Positions 38,016 to 46,978 of a stretch of DNA of 64,000 nt are shown here, piece by piece. The first letter of the stretch is position 1. Each line of letters starts with the position of its first letter. Below the pieces are notes generated by a model. That model ran no database searches. It saw only the letters and a list, made by a program, of their open reading frames with translations, and was not told the DNA's origin. The DNA is from Bacteriovoracaceae bacterium (GTDB taxonomy: Bacteria; Bdellovibrionota; Bacteriovoracia; Bacteriovoracales; Bacteriovoracaceae), in contig JAEUWD010000013.1 in the NCBI GenBank assembly GCA_016786485.1, positions 1-64,000 on the forward strand, given 5' to 3'. The position numbers and the translations under genes were made by a program.

Positions 38016-39132
38016 AATCCAAAAAACGCTTCTAGTTATTTCTGATATTCATTTAGGCGCTGGCGTTTATTTTGAAGGTCATCGTAATCCGCTTGAGGAT
38101 TTCAACTCTGACCACGAGTTTGTTGATTTTATCGAATATTTTTGTACTGGTGATTATGCTCAGAGAGAGGTAGAGCTAGTTATCAATGGTGACTTCTTTG
38201 ATTTCTTGGCCGTACCTTATGTGAAATATTTTGATGATGAATATTGGAGCGAGATTGCAGCTCTGGATAAGCTAAAAATCATTATGAATGCGCATCCTGA
38301 GGTTTTAAATTCACTTCGCAAATTTCTTCACGCAAAAAATAAAAAGATAATTTACATCATTGGTAATCATGATGCCGAGATGGTGTTTGATTCTCTCAAA
38401 GAAGAGTTACTGGGATATTTTAACGACGTGAAAGATCGTTTTATTATTTCAAATAATATTGAAACCTATAATCCACACAAGGGAATTTATATTCAACACG
38501 GTCATCAATATGAACGTGCTCATCATTTTCATCTACAAGATTGTATTATCTTGTCCCAAAATGGCCGCAAGTATTTTGTCCCGCCATGGGGGTCATATTA
38601 TGTGACGAGAGTCGTGAATAAATTTAAAGTCGAAAGAAGTTATATCAATGAAGTTCGCCCGATTAAGAATTTTCTTATTCACGGTCTTATTTTTGATACC
38701 TTCTTTACCATTCGTTTTATGTTAGCGAACGTCTTTTATTTTCTGATGGTAAGATTTTGGCATTATTTTATGCAGAATCCTGATTGGAAAAAAATCCGCA
38801 GTAACCTCGAGCAGGAATTGCAACTTTTTCAAAACTTCGAATCACTTACACGCGAATTTTTTGAAAAAACTCCGGATGCAAAAGTGTTAATCGTAGGGCA
38901 CACTCATCAACCAAATCTTCAGACATTTAAAGATGGAACGATGTTTTTGAATACCGGAACCTGGACTAAAATGATCAATCTCGATTTTAATCGCTTGCAA
39001 AGTGGTCGTTCTTTGACTTTTGCCCAGATCGATATTTCTAGTGAAATCAAAGAAAAAGCTAGTGAAAACTACACAGTAGACCTTAATCACTGGCTCGGAA
39101 AATCTGATTTACCGTACGACGAATACACCTAG
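37993..39132 (+). CDS. Calcineurin-like metallophosphoesterase
   Basis: 379 aa. All five metal motifs are present: SDIHLG (17-22), NGDFFDF near 66, GNHDAE near 124, the HGHQYER segment near 171 and GHTHQP near 302. The insertion between the fourth and fifth motif (about 195-265) has two hydrophobic stretches (LIHGLIFDTFFTIRFML, ANVFYFLMV) that suggest membrane association, as in some UDP-2,3-diacylglucosamine pyrophosphatase relatives. The substrate is unknown. It overlaps the exported-protein gene upstream. Confidence 0.8.
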   Translation: MRFLRKTKIQKTLLVISDIHLGAGVYFEGHRNPLEDFNSDHEFVDFIEYFCTGDYAQREVELVINGDFFDFLAVPYVKYFDDEYWSEIAALDKLKIIMNAHPEVLNSLRKFLHAKNKKIIYIIGNHDAEMVFDSLKEELLGYFNDVKDRFIISNNIETYNPHKGIYIQHGHQYERAHHFHLQDCIILSQNGRKYFVPPWGSYYVTRVVNKFKVERSYINEVRPIKNFLIHGLIFDTFFTIRFMLANVFYFLMVRFWHYFMQNPDWKKIRSNLEQELQLFQNFESLTREFFEKTPDAKVLIVGHTHQPNLQTFKDGTMFLNTGTWTKMINLDFNRLQSGRSLTFAQIDISSEIKEKASENYTVDLNHWLGKSDLPYDEYT

Positions 39133-39159
39133 GTAAACTTTGCCTCCCCCATAAATTCA

Positions 39160-39186
39160 TCAAGTCCGAAGACTCTGCGCCGATGA
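39160..39186 (+). promoter_or_regulatory. Sigma-28-like (FliA) promoter of flagellin
   Basis: TCAAGTCC (39160-39167), 11 nt, GCCGATGA (39179-39186), close to the FliA consensus TAAAGTTT-N11-GCCGATAA with exact spacing. The predicted start near 39194 gives a leader of about 90 nt with a hairpin (CCTCAA 39221-39226, TTGAGG 39231-39236). Confidence 0.55.
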
Positions 39187-39282
39187 AGTCAGCAGAAGTT
39201 TTTAGCACGGAAGCTAGCATCCTCAAAGGTTTGAGGTTTGGTGTCACAGGATGACGCGAATAAAAAACCTAGGAGGATTTAG

Positions 39283-40116
39283 ATGGGTTTCCGTATTAAC
39301 ACCAACACCGCTTCGATCGCGTCTCAGCGGGCACTTTCAATGAACAATCGCGCGCTTGAAGATTCACTCGCAAAGTTATCTTCGGGCTCAAGAATCACTA
39401 AAGCAGCTGATGATGCTGCAGGATTAGCGATTAGTGAAAAGTTAAGATCGTACATCCGTTCAACTGCACAAGCTGACCGAAACGCCAACGATGGTATTTC
39501 AATGGTTCAGGTTGCTGAAGGTGGATTGAATGAAGTACAAAACATCTTAACTCGTTTACGCGAACTTGCTATCCAGGCTTCATCTGACACAGTTGGAGAC
39601 ACTGAAAGACAGTTCACGGACATGGAGTACCAACAATTAAAGCTTGAAGTTGAGCGTATTGCGCAAGTGACTGAGTTCAACGGTACAAAGCTACTTGATG
39701 GTTCAGGCGACGTTTATGATTTTCAAATTGGTATCAACAATGATGATTTCCAAGACAGAATCAAATTCGATGCTGCACAAACCAACGCTAGAGTTTCTGC
39801 TCTAGGAATTGATGACCAATCAATTGCTTCGAAAGAAGGCGCTCAAGGTTCATTAGATGTGGTTGACCAAGCAATTGAACAAGTATCAAGATACAGAGCA
39901 AATCTTGGTGCCGTACAAAACCGCTTAATTTCGACTTCTCAAAACTTGCAAATTTCTAATGAGAATTTACAATCTGCAAACTCTCGTATTCGCGATGTTG
40001 ATTACGCAAGTGAAACTGCTAACAATGCTAGAAATGGTATCTTAAACTCAGCTGGTACTGCAGTTTTAGCTCAAGCCAATATGAACGGCCAAAATGCCCT
40101 TAAACTTATTGGTTAG
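39283..40116 (+). CDS. fliC: Flagellin
   Basis: 277 aa, consisting of the N-terminal and C-terminal D0/D1 helices with almost no variable middle. RINTNTASIASQRAL (4-18), LAKLSSGSRITKAADDAAGL (about 29-48), and the ending ANMNGQNALKLIG are typical of export-competent flagellins. The size is as in Bdellovibrio flagellins. Flagella of this group are sheathed and essential for collision with prey. The strong AGGAGG site, sigma-28-like promoter and terminator right after the gene indicate a single highly expressed cistron. Confidence 0.97.
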   Translation: MGFRINTNTASIASQRALSMNNRALEDSLAKLSSGSRITKAADDAAGLAISEKLRSYIRSTAQADRNANDGISMVQVAEGGLNEVQNILTRLRELAIQASSDTVGDTERQFTDMEYQQLKLEVERIAQVTEFNGTKLLDGSGDVYDFQIGINNDDFQDRIKFDAAQTNARVSALGIDDQSIASKEGAQGSLDVVDQAIEQVSRYRANLGAVQNRLISTSQNLQISNENLQSANSRIRDVDYASETANNARNGILNSAGTAVLAQANMNGQNALKLIG

Positions 40117-40140
40117 TCTCTCTAAGACTTAAAATGTTTT

Positions 40141-40170
40141 AAAAAAAGCCCCTAAATTGGGGCTTTTTTT
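40141..40170 (+). terminator. Intrinsic terminator of flagellin
   Basis: AAAAAAAGCCCC (40141-40152), loop TAAATT, GGGGCTTTTTTT (40159-40170): a 12-bp stem with a built-in T tract, 24 bp past the flagellin stop. Confidence 0.93.
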
Positions 40171-40304
40171 ATTTTAGGGCCCAAAGTAAGAACAAATGTA
40201 AGAAAAAGTCAGAAGTGACCCGTAAAAAAACGAAAATAGTGTAATGGTTTCATTAAGTTAAGCTTTAAATATCCTGCAAAGTGTTGGGCCGTTAGAAAGC
40301 TTCC

Positions 40305-41657
40305 ATGAAGTGTAAGAATATCTACATTTTGCTAGCTTTTATTTGTTTAGTCATGACATTGGGTGCTCAGGCCAATAGCTGCGATCCCTATATTTTAGGC
40401 CCTGAAGATCCAGGTATCGGGAATTCGTGGCAAGAGAAAATGGAGTTCATGAAATTTAACAGTATTTTGAGCCCAAGTGATGTTGTTAATGAGCATGCGC
40501 GGCCGTTTCGTTATTTTGATTTTCACTTAGCTGAAATTCCTGCTGAAAAAAAATATTATATTATCAAAGTTTATGGGGTGCCTTTTAGTGAAAACGGAAA
40601 AGAGTATATTTATTATCAAAAATTTATGACGGTTGAAAGAGAGAGAATTCCTCTTGAAGATGGTGCGATATTAGAAAAAATGGAATATGAACTTTTTGAA
40701 AAAACAGCGCTTGAACATTTTGTCTCCAACTATGTTGATGTGAATCAAATTGTTTTTTATCCTGAAGAAAACTCCAATGGACTTTTATTTAAACCTTACG
40801 TCGTTAATCGAGTCCATTCTGATAAGTTAGAACTTCAAGATTATGTAACAGGTGGAAGAAAAGTCGTTTCGCTTAATAAGCTTTTTTACCATTCGATTTC
40901 GATGTTGCAGGAATACAATTTTTTAAGAAATTTTTATTTGGGTGGCGGACGTGGAAAAGTTGTAAGGTATAAGACTGTCTTTTCTAAAATTTATATAAAA
41001 AATGATTATGACGCTTCTTCATCTCACAATTCTGAGAGACATTATATTGCTGTAGAGAAAATGCCTGGGGCAGACACCAAATTTGAGCATACCCAATTCT
41101 ATGTTAACTCGAATGCAGTCCGTGAAAAAATCCATGAATTAATAGCTCAAGGGAAGAAAATTTTTATACATGCAACCAATAACGACTGGCGCGCACTAAC
41201 AGCTGTACGTGAGACGTCTTTTGCGCAGGATTTGCTTTCTACCATTGGCAATGAAAATGATAAAGTGGCCATGATTTTTAAGGCCAATCTTGATTTGAAA
41301 ACAGTGGTTCATGAAGATCAACATTTTGAAGATAATACAAAACCTAATTTTGTCTCAGATCTTTTAAGCAAAATTTCTGATATTTCGAATCAAACTGAAA
41401 TTAAAAATACTTTGTACCAATTTATTTTGGAATACCGAGGTTACAATGCTGCCGATGCCATATTACAAGAAGCGGGCGAGCAGCACACAGCTACAAAATA
41501 CCTAAAATATTTTCAGGAACTTTATGTTGAGCCTTTGGAGAAAATTTTAAATAATAATAGGGACATCGATAAATATAAATTATCTGAATTATTAAATGAA
41601 TATTGCCAGCCAAGTGAAACTTTTAGTCTTAAGGCTGTTTTTAACCATGATCGTTAA
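40305..41657 (+). CDS. Exported protein with an HExxH motif, putative metalloprotease
   Basis: 450 aa with a signal peptide (about 1-23, cleavage after AQA). VVHEDQHFED places an HExxH zinc-binding motif at 336-340, preceded by hydrophobic residues as in zincin active-site helices; a second acidic candidate ligand is E376 in FILEYRGYNA, 36 residues downstream, a distance compatible with gluzincin-like sites. The N-terminal 300 residues match nothing I know. The gene stands alone after the flagellin terminator. If active it would be a periplasmic or secreted protease; the motif alone does not prove this. Confidence 0.6.
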   Translation: MKCKNIYILLAFICLVMTLGAQANSCDPYILGPEDPGIGNSWQEKMEFMKFNSILSPSDVVNEHARPFRYFDFHLAEIPAEKKYYIIKVYGVPFSENGKEYIYYQKFMTVERERIPLEDGAILEKMEYELFEKTALEHFVSNYVDVNQIVFYPEENSNGLLFKPYVVNRVHSDKLELQDYVTGGRKVVSLNKLFYHSISMLQEYNFLRNFYLGGGRGKVVRYKTVFSKIYIKNDYDASSSHNSERHYIAVEKMPGADTKFEHTQFYVNSNAVREKIHELIAQGKKIFIHATNNDWRALTAVRETSFAQDLLSTIGNENDKVAMIFKANLDLKTVVHEDQHFEDNTKPNFVSDLLSKISDISNQTEIKNTLYQFILEYRGYNAADAILQEAGEQHTATKYLKYFQELYVEPLEKILNNNRDIDKYKLSELLNEYCQPSETFSLKAVFNHDR

Positions 41658-43144
41658 AAAATCGCATCAAACCATTGTTTCTGTTCACGCTTGTTACAGT
41701 CAGAGCGCCAAAGATGTTTCACTTCTAAGTAAGCTAACATTCCTTCTTCGCCCATTTCACGACCGATACCAGATTGCTTGAAGCCACCAAACGGCATACC
41801 TGGGTTTAATAAGTGATACTCATTAATCCAGATCGTACCAGCTTCTAATTGAAACGCTAATCTTTTTGCTTTAGCTTCGTCTGTCGACCAAATGGCAGCA
41901 GCTAAACCGTAAATAGAATTATTTGCTAAACGGATAGCTTCGTCTTCTGTTTTAAATTTGGTGATACCTACGACTGGTCCAAATATTTCTTCGTGCCAAA
42001 TAGTATTATCAGGTGTGATTTCAAACGCTGTTGGCTGAATGTAATTTCCTTTTGAGAAATTTCCATCTTTAATTTGAGTTGCACCGTAAAGAACTTTAGC
42101 GCCTTCTTTTTTTGTTTTTTCGATATAACCCATGATGCGATCAAATTGATTTTTATTAATCACTGGTCCCATGCCAGCATTAGCATCCTCAAGTGTTGAA
42201 ACTTTGATTTCTGAAATTCGTTTTACAAATTTCGCGATAAAACTATCATAAATTTTTTCTTGAACGAGGAGGCGAGTGCCTGAATCGCAGGCTTGACCTG
42301 AGTGATAAAGGAAAGCGTAGAGCGCACCATCAACTGCAATATCTAAATCAGCATCATTAAGAACAATATTGGCCGATTTTCCACCTAGTTCTAGCGAGAG
42401 TTTTTTAAGTGTGCCAGCAGCTTTGCTCATGATCTTACGGCCGACTTCAGTTGAACCGGTAAACGCAATTTTTTTCACTTTAGCGTGAGAAATAAGTTGT
42501 TCGCCTTCGGCTGCTCCACCTGTAATAATATTAACAACACCAGCTGGTATTCCAACGTCTTTAATGACTTCCGCTAAAAGATTGGCCGTAATTGGAGTCT
42601 CTTGAGCAGATTTTAAAACAGTTGTACAACCACTTGCTAAGACCGGACCGATTTTCCATCCTGCCATTACGAGTGGAAAGTTCCATGGAATAATTTGCGC
42701 ACAAACGCCAACTGGAGAGTAGAGGCGGAAGTTTTCTGAGAAACCAGGACGTGAAGCATTTTCATCTTTACGTTCAAACTGAAAACTTTTAGTGACTTTA
42801 CTCATGACTTTAAAATATGAGGCCGTGTTATGGATATCGGCTTTAGCTTTTCTTACGGTTGAACCAGAATCTTTAATTTCCCAATCGATAAAATCCTTTT
42901 TTCTTTCTAGAATTTTCTCAGAAATAGCGAGCAGAAGTTCAGATCTTTTATTTTGGTCACAACCGCGCCAAGCTTCTGAGTAAAAAGCTTTATCAGCGGC
43001 TTCCACGGCATTATCGATATCTTTCGAACTGGGTAGATGGACTTTAGCAATATCTTCACCAGTGCCAGAGTTTTGCGTGAGATAAGTTTTATTTGAACTT
43101 GAATTAACGAATTCGCCATTGATAAAAAGTTTGATTTCTTTCAT
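41654..43144 (-). CDS. Aldehyde dehydrogenase (PacL-like candidate)
   Basis: 496 aa, NAD(P)-dependent ALDH superfamily. Catalytic cysteine in GQACDSGTR (about 282-290), general base in LELGGKSAN (about 248-256), and the cofactor loop FTGSTEVGR near 228. It is the last gene of the leftward aromatic operon. In Paa pathways where PaaZ is not a fusion, a stand-alone ALDH oxidises the ring-opened semialdehyde; I infer that job here from context. A general acyl or amino-aldehyde dehydrogenase is the alternative. The end overlaps the exported HExxH gene by 4 bp in convergent orientation. Confidence 0.85.
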   Translation of the reverse strand: MKEIKLFINGEFVNSSSNKTYLTQNSGTGEDIAKVHLPSSKDIDNAVEAADKAFYSEAWRGCDQNKRSELLLAISEKILERKKDFIDWEIKDSGSTVRKAKADIHNTASYFKVMSKVTKSFQFERKDENASRPGFSENFRLYSPVGVCAQIIPWNFPLVMAGWKIGPVLASGCTTVLKSAQETPITANLLAEVIKDVGIPAGVVNIITGGAAEGEQLISHAKVKKIAFTGSTEVGRKIMSKAAGTLKKLSLELGGKSANIVLNDADLDIAVDGALYAFLYHSGQACDSGTRLLVQEKIYDSFIAKFVKRISEIKVSTLEDANAGMGPVINKNQFDRIMGYIEKTKKEGAKVLYGATQIKDGNFSKGNYIQPTAFEITPDNTIWHEEIFGPVVGITKFKTEDEAIRLANNSIYGLAAAIWSTDEAKAKRLAFQLEAGTIWINEYHLLNPGMPFGGFKQSGIGREMGEEGMLAYLEVKHLWRSDCNKREQKQWFDAIF

Positions 43145-43157
43145 ATATTCTCCAATT

Positions 43158-44354
43158 TTATTTACAATTTTCTACTGATAGAGCAATGCCCTGGCCAACA
43201 CCGATGCACATGGTTGCCAGACCTTTTTGCAAATTATTTTTTTGCATAATATGCGCGAGTGTGGTGACGATTCGAGCGCCCGATGAACCCAAGGGGTGGC
43301 CAAGAGCAATGGCACCACCGTTCATATTCACTTTCGCTTCATCTAATTTTAACTCGCGTAAGCACGCTAAGCTCTGCGCTGCAAAGGCTTCGTTTAATTC
43401 AACGGCATCAAAATCTGTCGCTTTTATTTTTAGTTTTTGACACAGCTTTTGAGTGGCATAAATCGGGCCAACGCCCATCACATTGGGATGTAATCCGGCC
43501 ACCGCTGCTCCCGTAATTTTAAGTAATGGCTTTAGATTATGTCTTTTTAAAAATTCTTCAGAAACAACAAGTACGCAACTCGCACCATCATTAATGGAAG
43601 AAGAGTTTCCAGCAGTGACACTACCATCTTTCTTAAAAACTGGGCGTAAGCTCGCCAGCTTATCTAAATTAGTATCGGCACGTGGACCTTCATCCGTTGC
43701 GATAAGTTTTTCTTGTTTTTTATCTTTAACGAGAACCGGAACGATCTCATCTTTAAATAGATTCTCTTTTTGTGCCTTCAATGCTTTTTGATGAGAAGCA
43801 AAAGCAAATTTATCTTGGTCCGCACGTGCAATTTTATATTCTTTCGCCACTTCTTCAGCGGTCTCTCCCATGCTTAGCAGTGGAAATAATTTTTCCATTT
43901 CTGCATTTGGAAAACGCCAGCCAAGAGATGTATCCCACATTTGCTGTGCTCGAGAGAAAGCATTATCAGCTTTACTCATCACATAAGGAGCGCGACTCAT
44001 ACTCTCGGCCCCACCAACCACGATGCAATCACCAAGGCCTGCTTGTATTTTAGCGTAGGCGAGTTGAATCGCATCTAACGATGAACCACAAAGACGGTTA
44101 ACAGTCGTACCGGGAACTTCAAAAGGAAAACCGGCCAGAAGTGAAGACATGCGAGCGAGATTACGGTTATCTTCACCAGCTTGATTGGCGCAACCAACAA
44201 TCACATCATCAATTTCTTTTAAATCAAATGAGCACTGATTTTTGAAATGCTTAAAAAGTGTAGCGAGCAAATCATCCACTCTTACACTAGAAAGTGAGCC
44301 AGCAAAGTTTCCAATCGGGGTGCGCTTAGCGTAAGTGATATAAATATTTTTCAT
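43158..44354 (-). CDS. paaJ: Acetyl-CoA acyltransferase, PaaJ/PcaF-like thiolase
   Basis: 398 aa. The acylated cysteine is in [12 protein letters not shown] (about 85-96), the catalytic histidine in [17 protein letters not shown] (about 345-361), and the second cysteine in MCIGVGQG near 385. The segment [13 protein letters not shown] (about 143-155) resembles the GWRFVNP motif of beta-ketoadipyl-CoA thiolases. In the phenylacetate route PaaJ cleaves twice, giving acetyl-CoA and succinyl-CoA. It overlaps the upstream lipoprotein gene by 4 bp. Confidence 0.88.
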   Translation of the reverse strand: MKNIYITYAKRTPIGNFAGSLSSVRVDDLLATLFKHFKNQCSFDLKEIDDVIVGCANQAGEDNRNLARMSSLLAGFPFEVPGTTVNRLCGSSLDAIQLAYAKIQAGLGDCIVVGGAESMSRAPYVMSKADNAFSRAQQMWDTSLGWRFPNAEMEKLFPLLSMGETAEEVAKEYKIARADQDKFAFASHQKALKAQKENLFKDEIVPVLVKDKKQEKLIATDEGPRADTNLDKLASLRPVFKKDGSVTAGNSSSINDGASCVLVVSEEFLKRHNLKPLLKITGAAVAGLHPNVMGVGPIYATQKLCQKLKIKATDFDAVELNEAFAAQSLACLRELKLDEAKVNMNGGAIALGHPLGSSGARIVTTLAHIMQKNNLQKGLATMCIGVGQGIALSVENCK

Positions 44355-44701
44355 AATTCCTCTTTTAGTCCACGTTCATAACCTAGCATAAAACCATATT
44401 CCAAATCAGGTGTGCAGGTTTTTAGATACTCTTTTTTTTCACGTCCCCATCTAAGTCCCATATCATAGGTACAGAACTTTTTAAGTCCGGCCGTGTGTTG
44501 CTCTTTATAGTCCTCCACATCAATTTTGACTTTATAAGCTTCGCAAGCTCGGACGTAGACTTCATATTCATTAGCAGGTCTGCCTTGTAGACTGTCTTCG
44601 TATCCAATTATGCCCCAATCGGTTTTTTTACAATTGTTTTTATCCCAATGAGAACACCCGAGGAGTAATAAGCTTAAAGATAAGATTGCAAACTTTCGCA
44701 C
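44351..44701 (-). CDS. DUF2799-like lipoprotein
   Basis: 116 aa, GTG start, lipobox LLLLGC (C16). The spacing of W-x-x-x-G-Y-x-D, the cysteine in VRACEAY, and the ending GYERGL follow the DUF2799 lipoproteins of proteobacteria. Function unknown. It sits inside the catabolic operon between paaH and the thiolase, overlapping both genes (28 and 4 bp), so it is made with the pathway. Confidence 0.6.
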   Translation of the reverse strand: MRKFAILSLSLLLLGCSHWDKNNCKKTDWGIIGYEDSLQGRPANEYEVYVRACEAYKVKIDVEDYKEQHTAGLKKFCTYDMGLRWGREKKEYLKTCTPDLEYGFMLGYERGLKEEL

Positions 44702-45288
44702 AGGTCATACCTCTTGTTTTTTGTATTCAATTTTAATTCATTAATTAACCGAGCAATAACGGCTTCACGTCCTTTCGACCAAGCAAAAGGACCTTGTGGA
44801 TAATTGACCCCGAAGAGCATCGCGCGGTCGATATCTTCCGGCGTCGCAATTTTTTCAGCGAGTGCAAAGTAGGCTTCGTTGATAATCTGGGCCAAAATTC
44901 TTGGATAGATAAACCCGATAGATAAAGTTTTAATGGGAACTAATTCTAATTTTGATTCTTTAAAGAAAGTTTCAACGTCCTTAGAGTAATTCTTCCAATG
45001 AAGTTCAATTTTGTTTTTCGGTGTTAACAAAAGCGCGGAAAAAACACCGTAAAGTTTCGGAAATTCTGCATAAAATTCTTCTGGATTAAAGCAGGTTAAA
45101 TCAGAATAGATAATACAATTTTTTTCACTTAAATTTTTCAAAAGCGATTTCTTATGATTTTTATCTCCGCCTGTAAAATCAATCACGACAGAGCCGTCAG
45201 GGATTTGTCCTAGCTCGTTAGGAGTAAAGTAGTTACCAACTTTGCAGACTTGTGATTCGTTATCGTGAAGTGAATAAAAGTTATTCAT
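44674..45288 (-). CDS. C-terminal half of a split PaaH-type 3-hydroxyacyl-CoA dehydrogenase
   Basis: 204 aa. The last 90 residues are a 3HCDH domain: GFIYPRILAQIINEAYFALA (about 123-142) and RAMLFGVNYPQGPFAW (about 155-170), matching the tail of single-chain PaaH proteins (AMRLGVNYPYGPLAW in E. coli). The first 110 residues correspond to the poorly conserved linker. It follows the N-terminal half with an 8-bp overlap, ATGAATAA, so it is a separate, translationally coupled chain. It would have to associate with the N-terminal product. Confidence 0.75.
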   Translation of the reverse strand: MNNFYSLHDNESQVCKVGNYFTPNELGQIPDGSVVIDFTGGDKNHKKSLLKNLSEKNCIIYSDLTCFNPEEFYAEFPKLYGVFSALLLTPKNKIELHWKNYSKDVETFFKESKLELVPIKTLSIGFIYPRILAQIINEAYFALAEKIATPEDIDRAMLFGVNYPQGPFAWSKGREAVIARLINELKLNTKNKRYDLCESLQSYL

Positions 45289-46144
45289 ACTGATAGAAAC
45301 CTTCTTTGGTTTTTTTGCCTAATTTGTTTTCATCCACCATTTGCTTTTGCAGTGAGTGGGGGGCAAAACGATCAATTTTCTTATAGGCATTCCAAACAGA
45401 AGTTGTGACAGAATAATTAATATCGATCCCAATCAAATCCATTAATTCAAATGGGCCCATTTTAAAACCAGCTACTTCTTTCATGACTAAATCGACTTCT
45501 TTGATTTTTTCTAAGTCATATTGTTCGACGATACGAAGGGCCTCACCATAGAAATTGCGAGCAACACGATTCACGATAAAGGCTGGAGAGTCTTTGCAAA
45601 GGGCAGGTTTTTTATCTTTAGCTTCAAACCATTGATACAGGTCCTGAGCAATTTCAGGATTGCTATCCGGTGTTTGGATAATTTCCACCAGCTTCATGAC
45701 AGTGGCCGGGTTAAAGAAATGTAACCCGATAAACTTATTTTTACGTTCACTGCTTAAGTTTTTAGCAATTTCTTCAATTGAAAAGCTACTGGTATTACTT
45801 GCAAAAATAGAAGAGGTTTGGATTTTTGCATCTAATTCTTGAAAAAGTTTTTTCTTAATACCTAAATCTTCAATAATAGCTTCGATGACCAGATCAAAAT
45901 CAGCAGTAACGTCATTTAATTTTTGAAGTTGTAAATTCTTTTTAAATTGTGCGGTTTGTGTTTCTGAGAATTTCTTTTTAGTAAGAAGATCTTGCCACGA
46001 CTTATGAATATTCGTGTAAGCTTTTTCCGTCTGTTCGTAATTATTATCAGCGAGTGTAACATTGAGACCAGCTTGCACCAACCACTGGGCAATACCGGAA
46101 CCCATTGTTCCCGCGCCGATAACTAAAACGTTTTGCAATTGCAT
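45281..46144 (-). CDS. paaH: 3-hydroxyacyl-CoA dehydrogenase, N-terminal half of a split PaaH
   Basis: 287 aa, complete for a short-form 3HCDH. NAD site VIGAGTMGSGIAQWL (about 8-22), catalytic histidine in GLHFFNPATVMKLVE near 140, and FIVNRVARNFYGEA near 189. In the Paa pathway PaaH oxidises 3-hydroxyadipyl-CoA. Length ends at the point where PaaH continues into a second 3HCDH domain, which here is the next gene. Confidence 0.88.
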   Translation of the reverse strand: MQLQNVLVIGAGTMGSGIAQWLVQAGLNVTLADNNYEQTEKAYTNIHKSWQDLLTKKKFSETQTAQFKKNLQLQKLNDVTADFDLVIEAIIEDLGIKKKLFQELDAKIQTSSIFASNTSSFSIEEIAKNLSSERKNKFIGLHFFNPATVMKLVEIIQTPDSNPEIAQDLYQWFEAKDKKPALCKDSPAFIVNRVARNFYGEALRIVEQYDLEKIKEVDLVMKEVAGFKMGPFELMDLIGIDINYSVTTSVWNAYKKIDRFAPHSLQKQMVDENKLGKKTKEGFYQYE

Positions 46145-46148
46145 TGGT

Positions 46149-46964
46149 TTAAGCCTTCAGCTGATCTTCTTCACGGTAAACAGGCAGGACTAATCCCCAT
46201 TCTTTACAACGATCTTGAATTTCTTTTAAGAAAACTTCACGAATTTCGCCATTTGTACGTTTTTTAAGACCTAAGCGAATATAAATATCGTTACTCAAAC
46301 CTTTTGAACTTCCAAAAACGTTCATGACTCGCGGCCACCACAAGTTTAATCTTTCTTGTAAGAAAGCTTTGCGTTCTGGATTTTGCGCCATTTCTTTTAC
46401 CGTTTTATCTCCGTGAGCTAAGTGCATAGCTTCTTCTTTTACTATGGGACCAATCGCTTCTTTCCATGGAATATAACTTGAGTGAAGCGTATCTTCTAGT
46501 TGGTGTCCTGCTGCTCGATCCATTAAGAAATTGAAAAGACAAAAATCTTCCCAGTAGTTAATAGGGTAGTAAAAAATATTTACGCGTGCATCGGTTTTTG
46601 CACGAGTGAAACCGATATTACTTTTGTCATCAGGAACACGATAATCAAATTCATGCTTTAGGCAATGCTCATGAGTTTCTTGTCCTAGTTTATCTAAAAT
46701 ACGGTAGATCGCATGAGCATGTCTCATTTCATCTTTTACTATTTGAGCTACTAGTACGCGTTCGTGGGCATTTGGAGCTTTAGCGATCCAAGGCATATAT
46801 CCAAGTGCGCCTGCGTATTCGCTATCACCTTGCATCCATAATAAATTTAATAAATTCTTGCGATAAGTTTCTGGCAATTCTTCACCTTCTTTGAAAGTGC
46901 GTCCATTTTTAATTTCATCAAAAAGTTTTAAATCTTCTTTGCTGTATTCTCTTGCTGTGCTCAT
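46149..46964 (-). CDS. PaaA-like diiron monooxygenase component
   Basis: 271 aa, ferritin-like four-helix fold by motif. Metal-ligand candidates follow the PaaA pattern: glutamate in GDSEYAG near 53, EMRHAH near 79, WEDFC near 137 and EEAMHLAHG near 176. LNLWWPRVMNVFG near 206 matches the INRFWWPALMMFG block of PaaA. PaaA is the catalytic subunit of phenylacetyl-CoA 1,2-epoxidase, normally with PaaBCDE. None of those is present here, so the small subunits and reductase must be elsewhere or replaced. The substrate (phenylacetyl-CoA or a hydroxylated analogue) is inferred from the neighbours. Confidence 0.75.
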   Translation of the reverse strand: MSTAREYSKEDLKLFDEIKNGRTFKEGEELPETYRKNLLNLLWMQGDSEYAGALGYMPWIAKAPNAHERVLVAQIVKDEMRHAHAIYRILDKLGQETHEHCLKHEFDYRVPDDKSNIGFTRAKTDARVNIFYYPINYWEDFCLFNFLMDRAAGHQLEDTLHSSYIPWKEAIGPIVKEEAMHLAHGDKTVKEMAQNPERKAFLQERLNLWWPRVMNVFGSSKGLSNDIYIRLGLKKRTNGEIREVFLKEIQDRCKEWGLVLPVYREEDQLKA

Positions 46965-46978
46965 ATGTATCTCCTTAA

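Noticed and set aside
39133-39140. TAAACTTT as the -35 of the flagellin promoter
   Set aside because: It is about 38 nt from GCCGATGA, far beyond the 11-nt spacer FliA requires; TCAAGTCC has the right distance.
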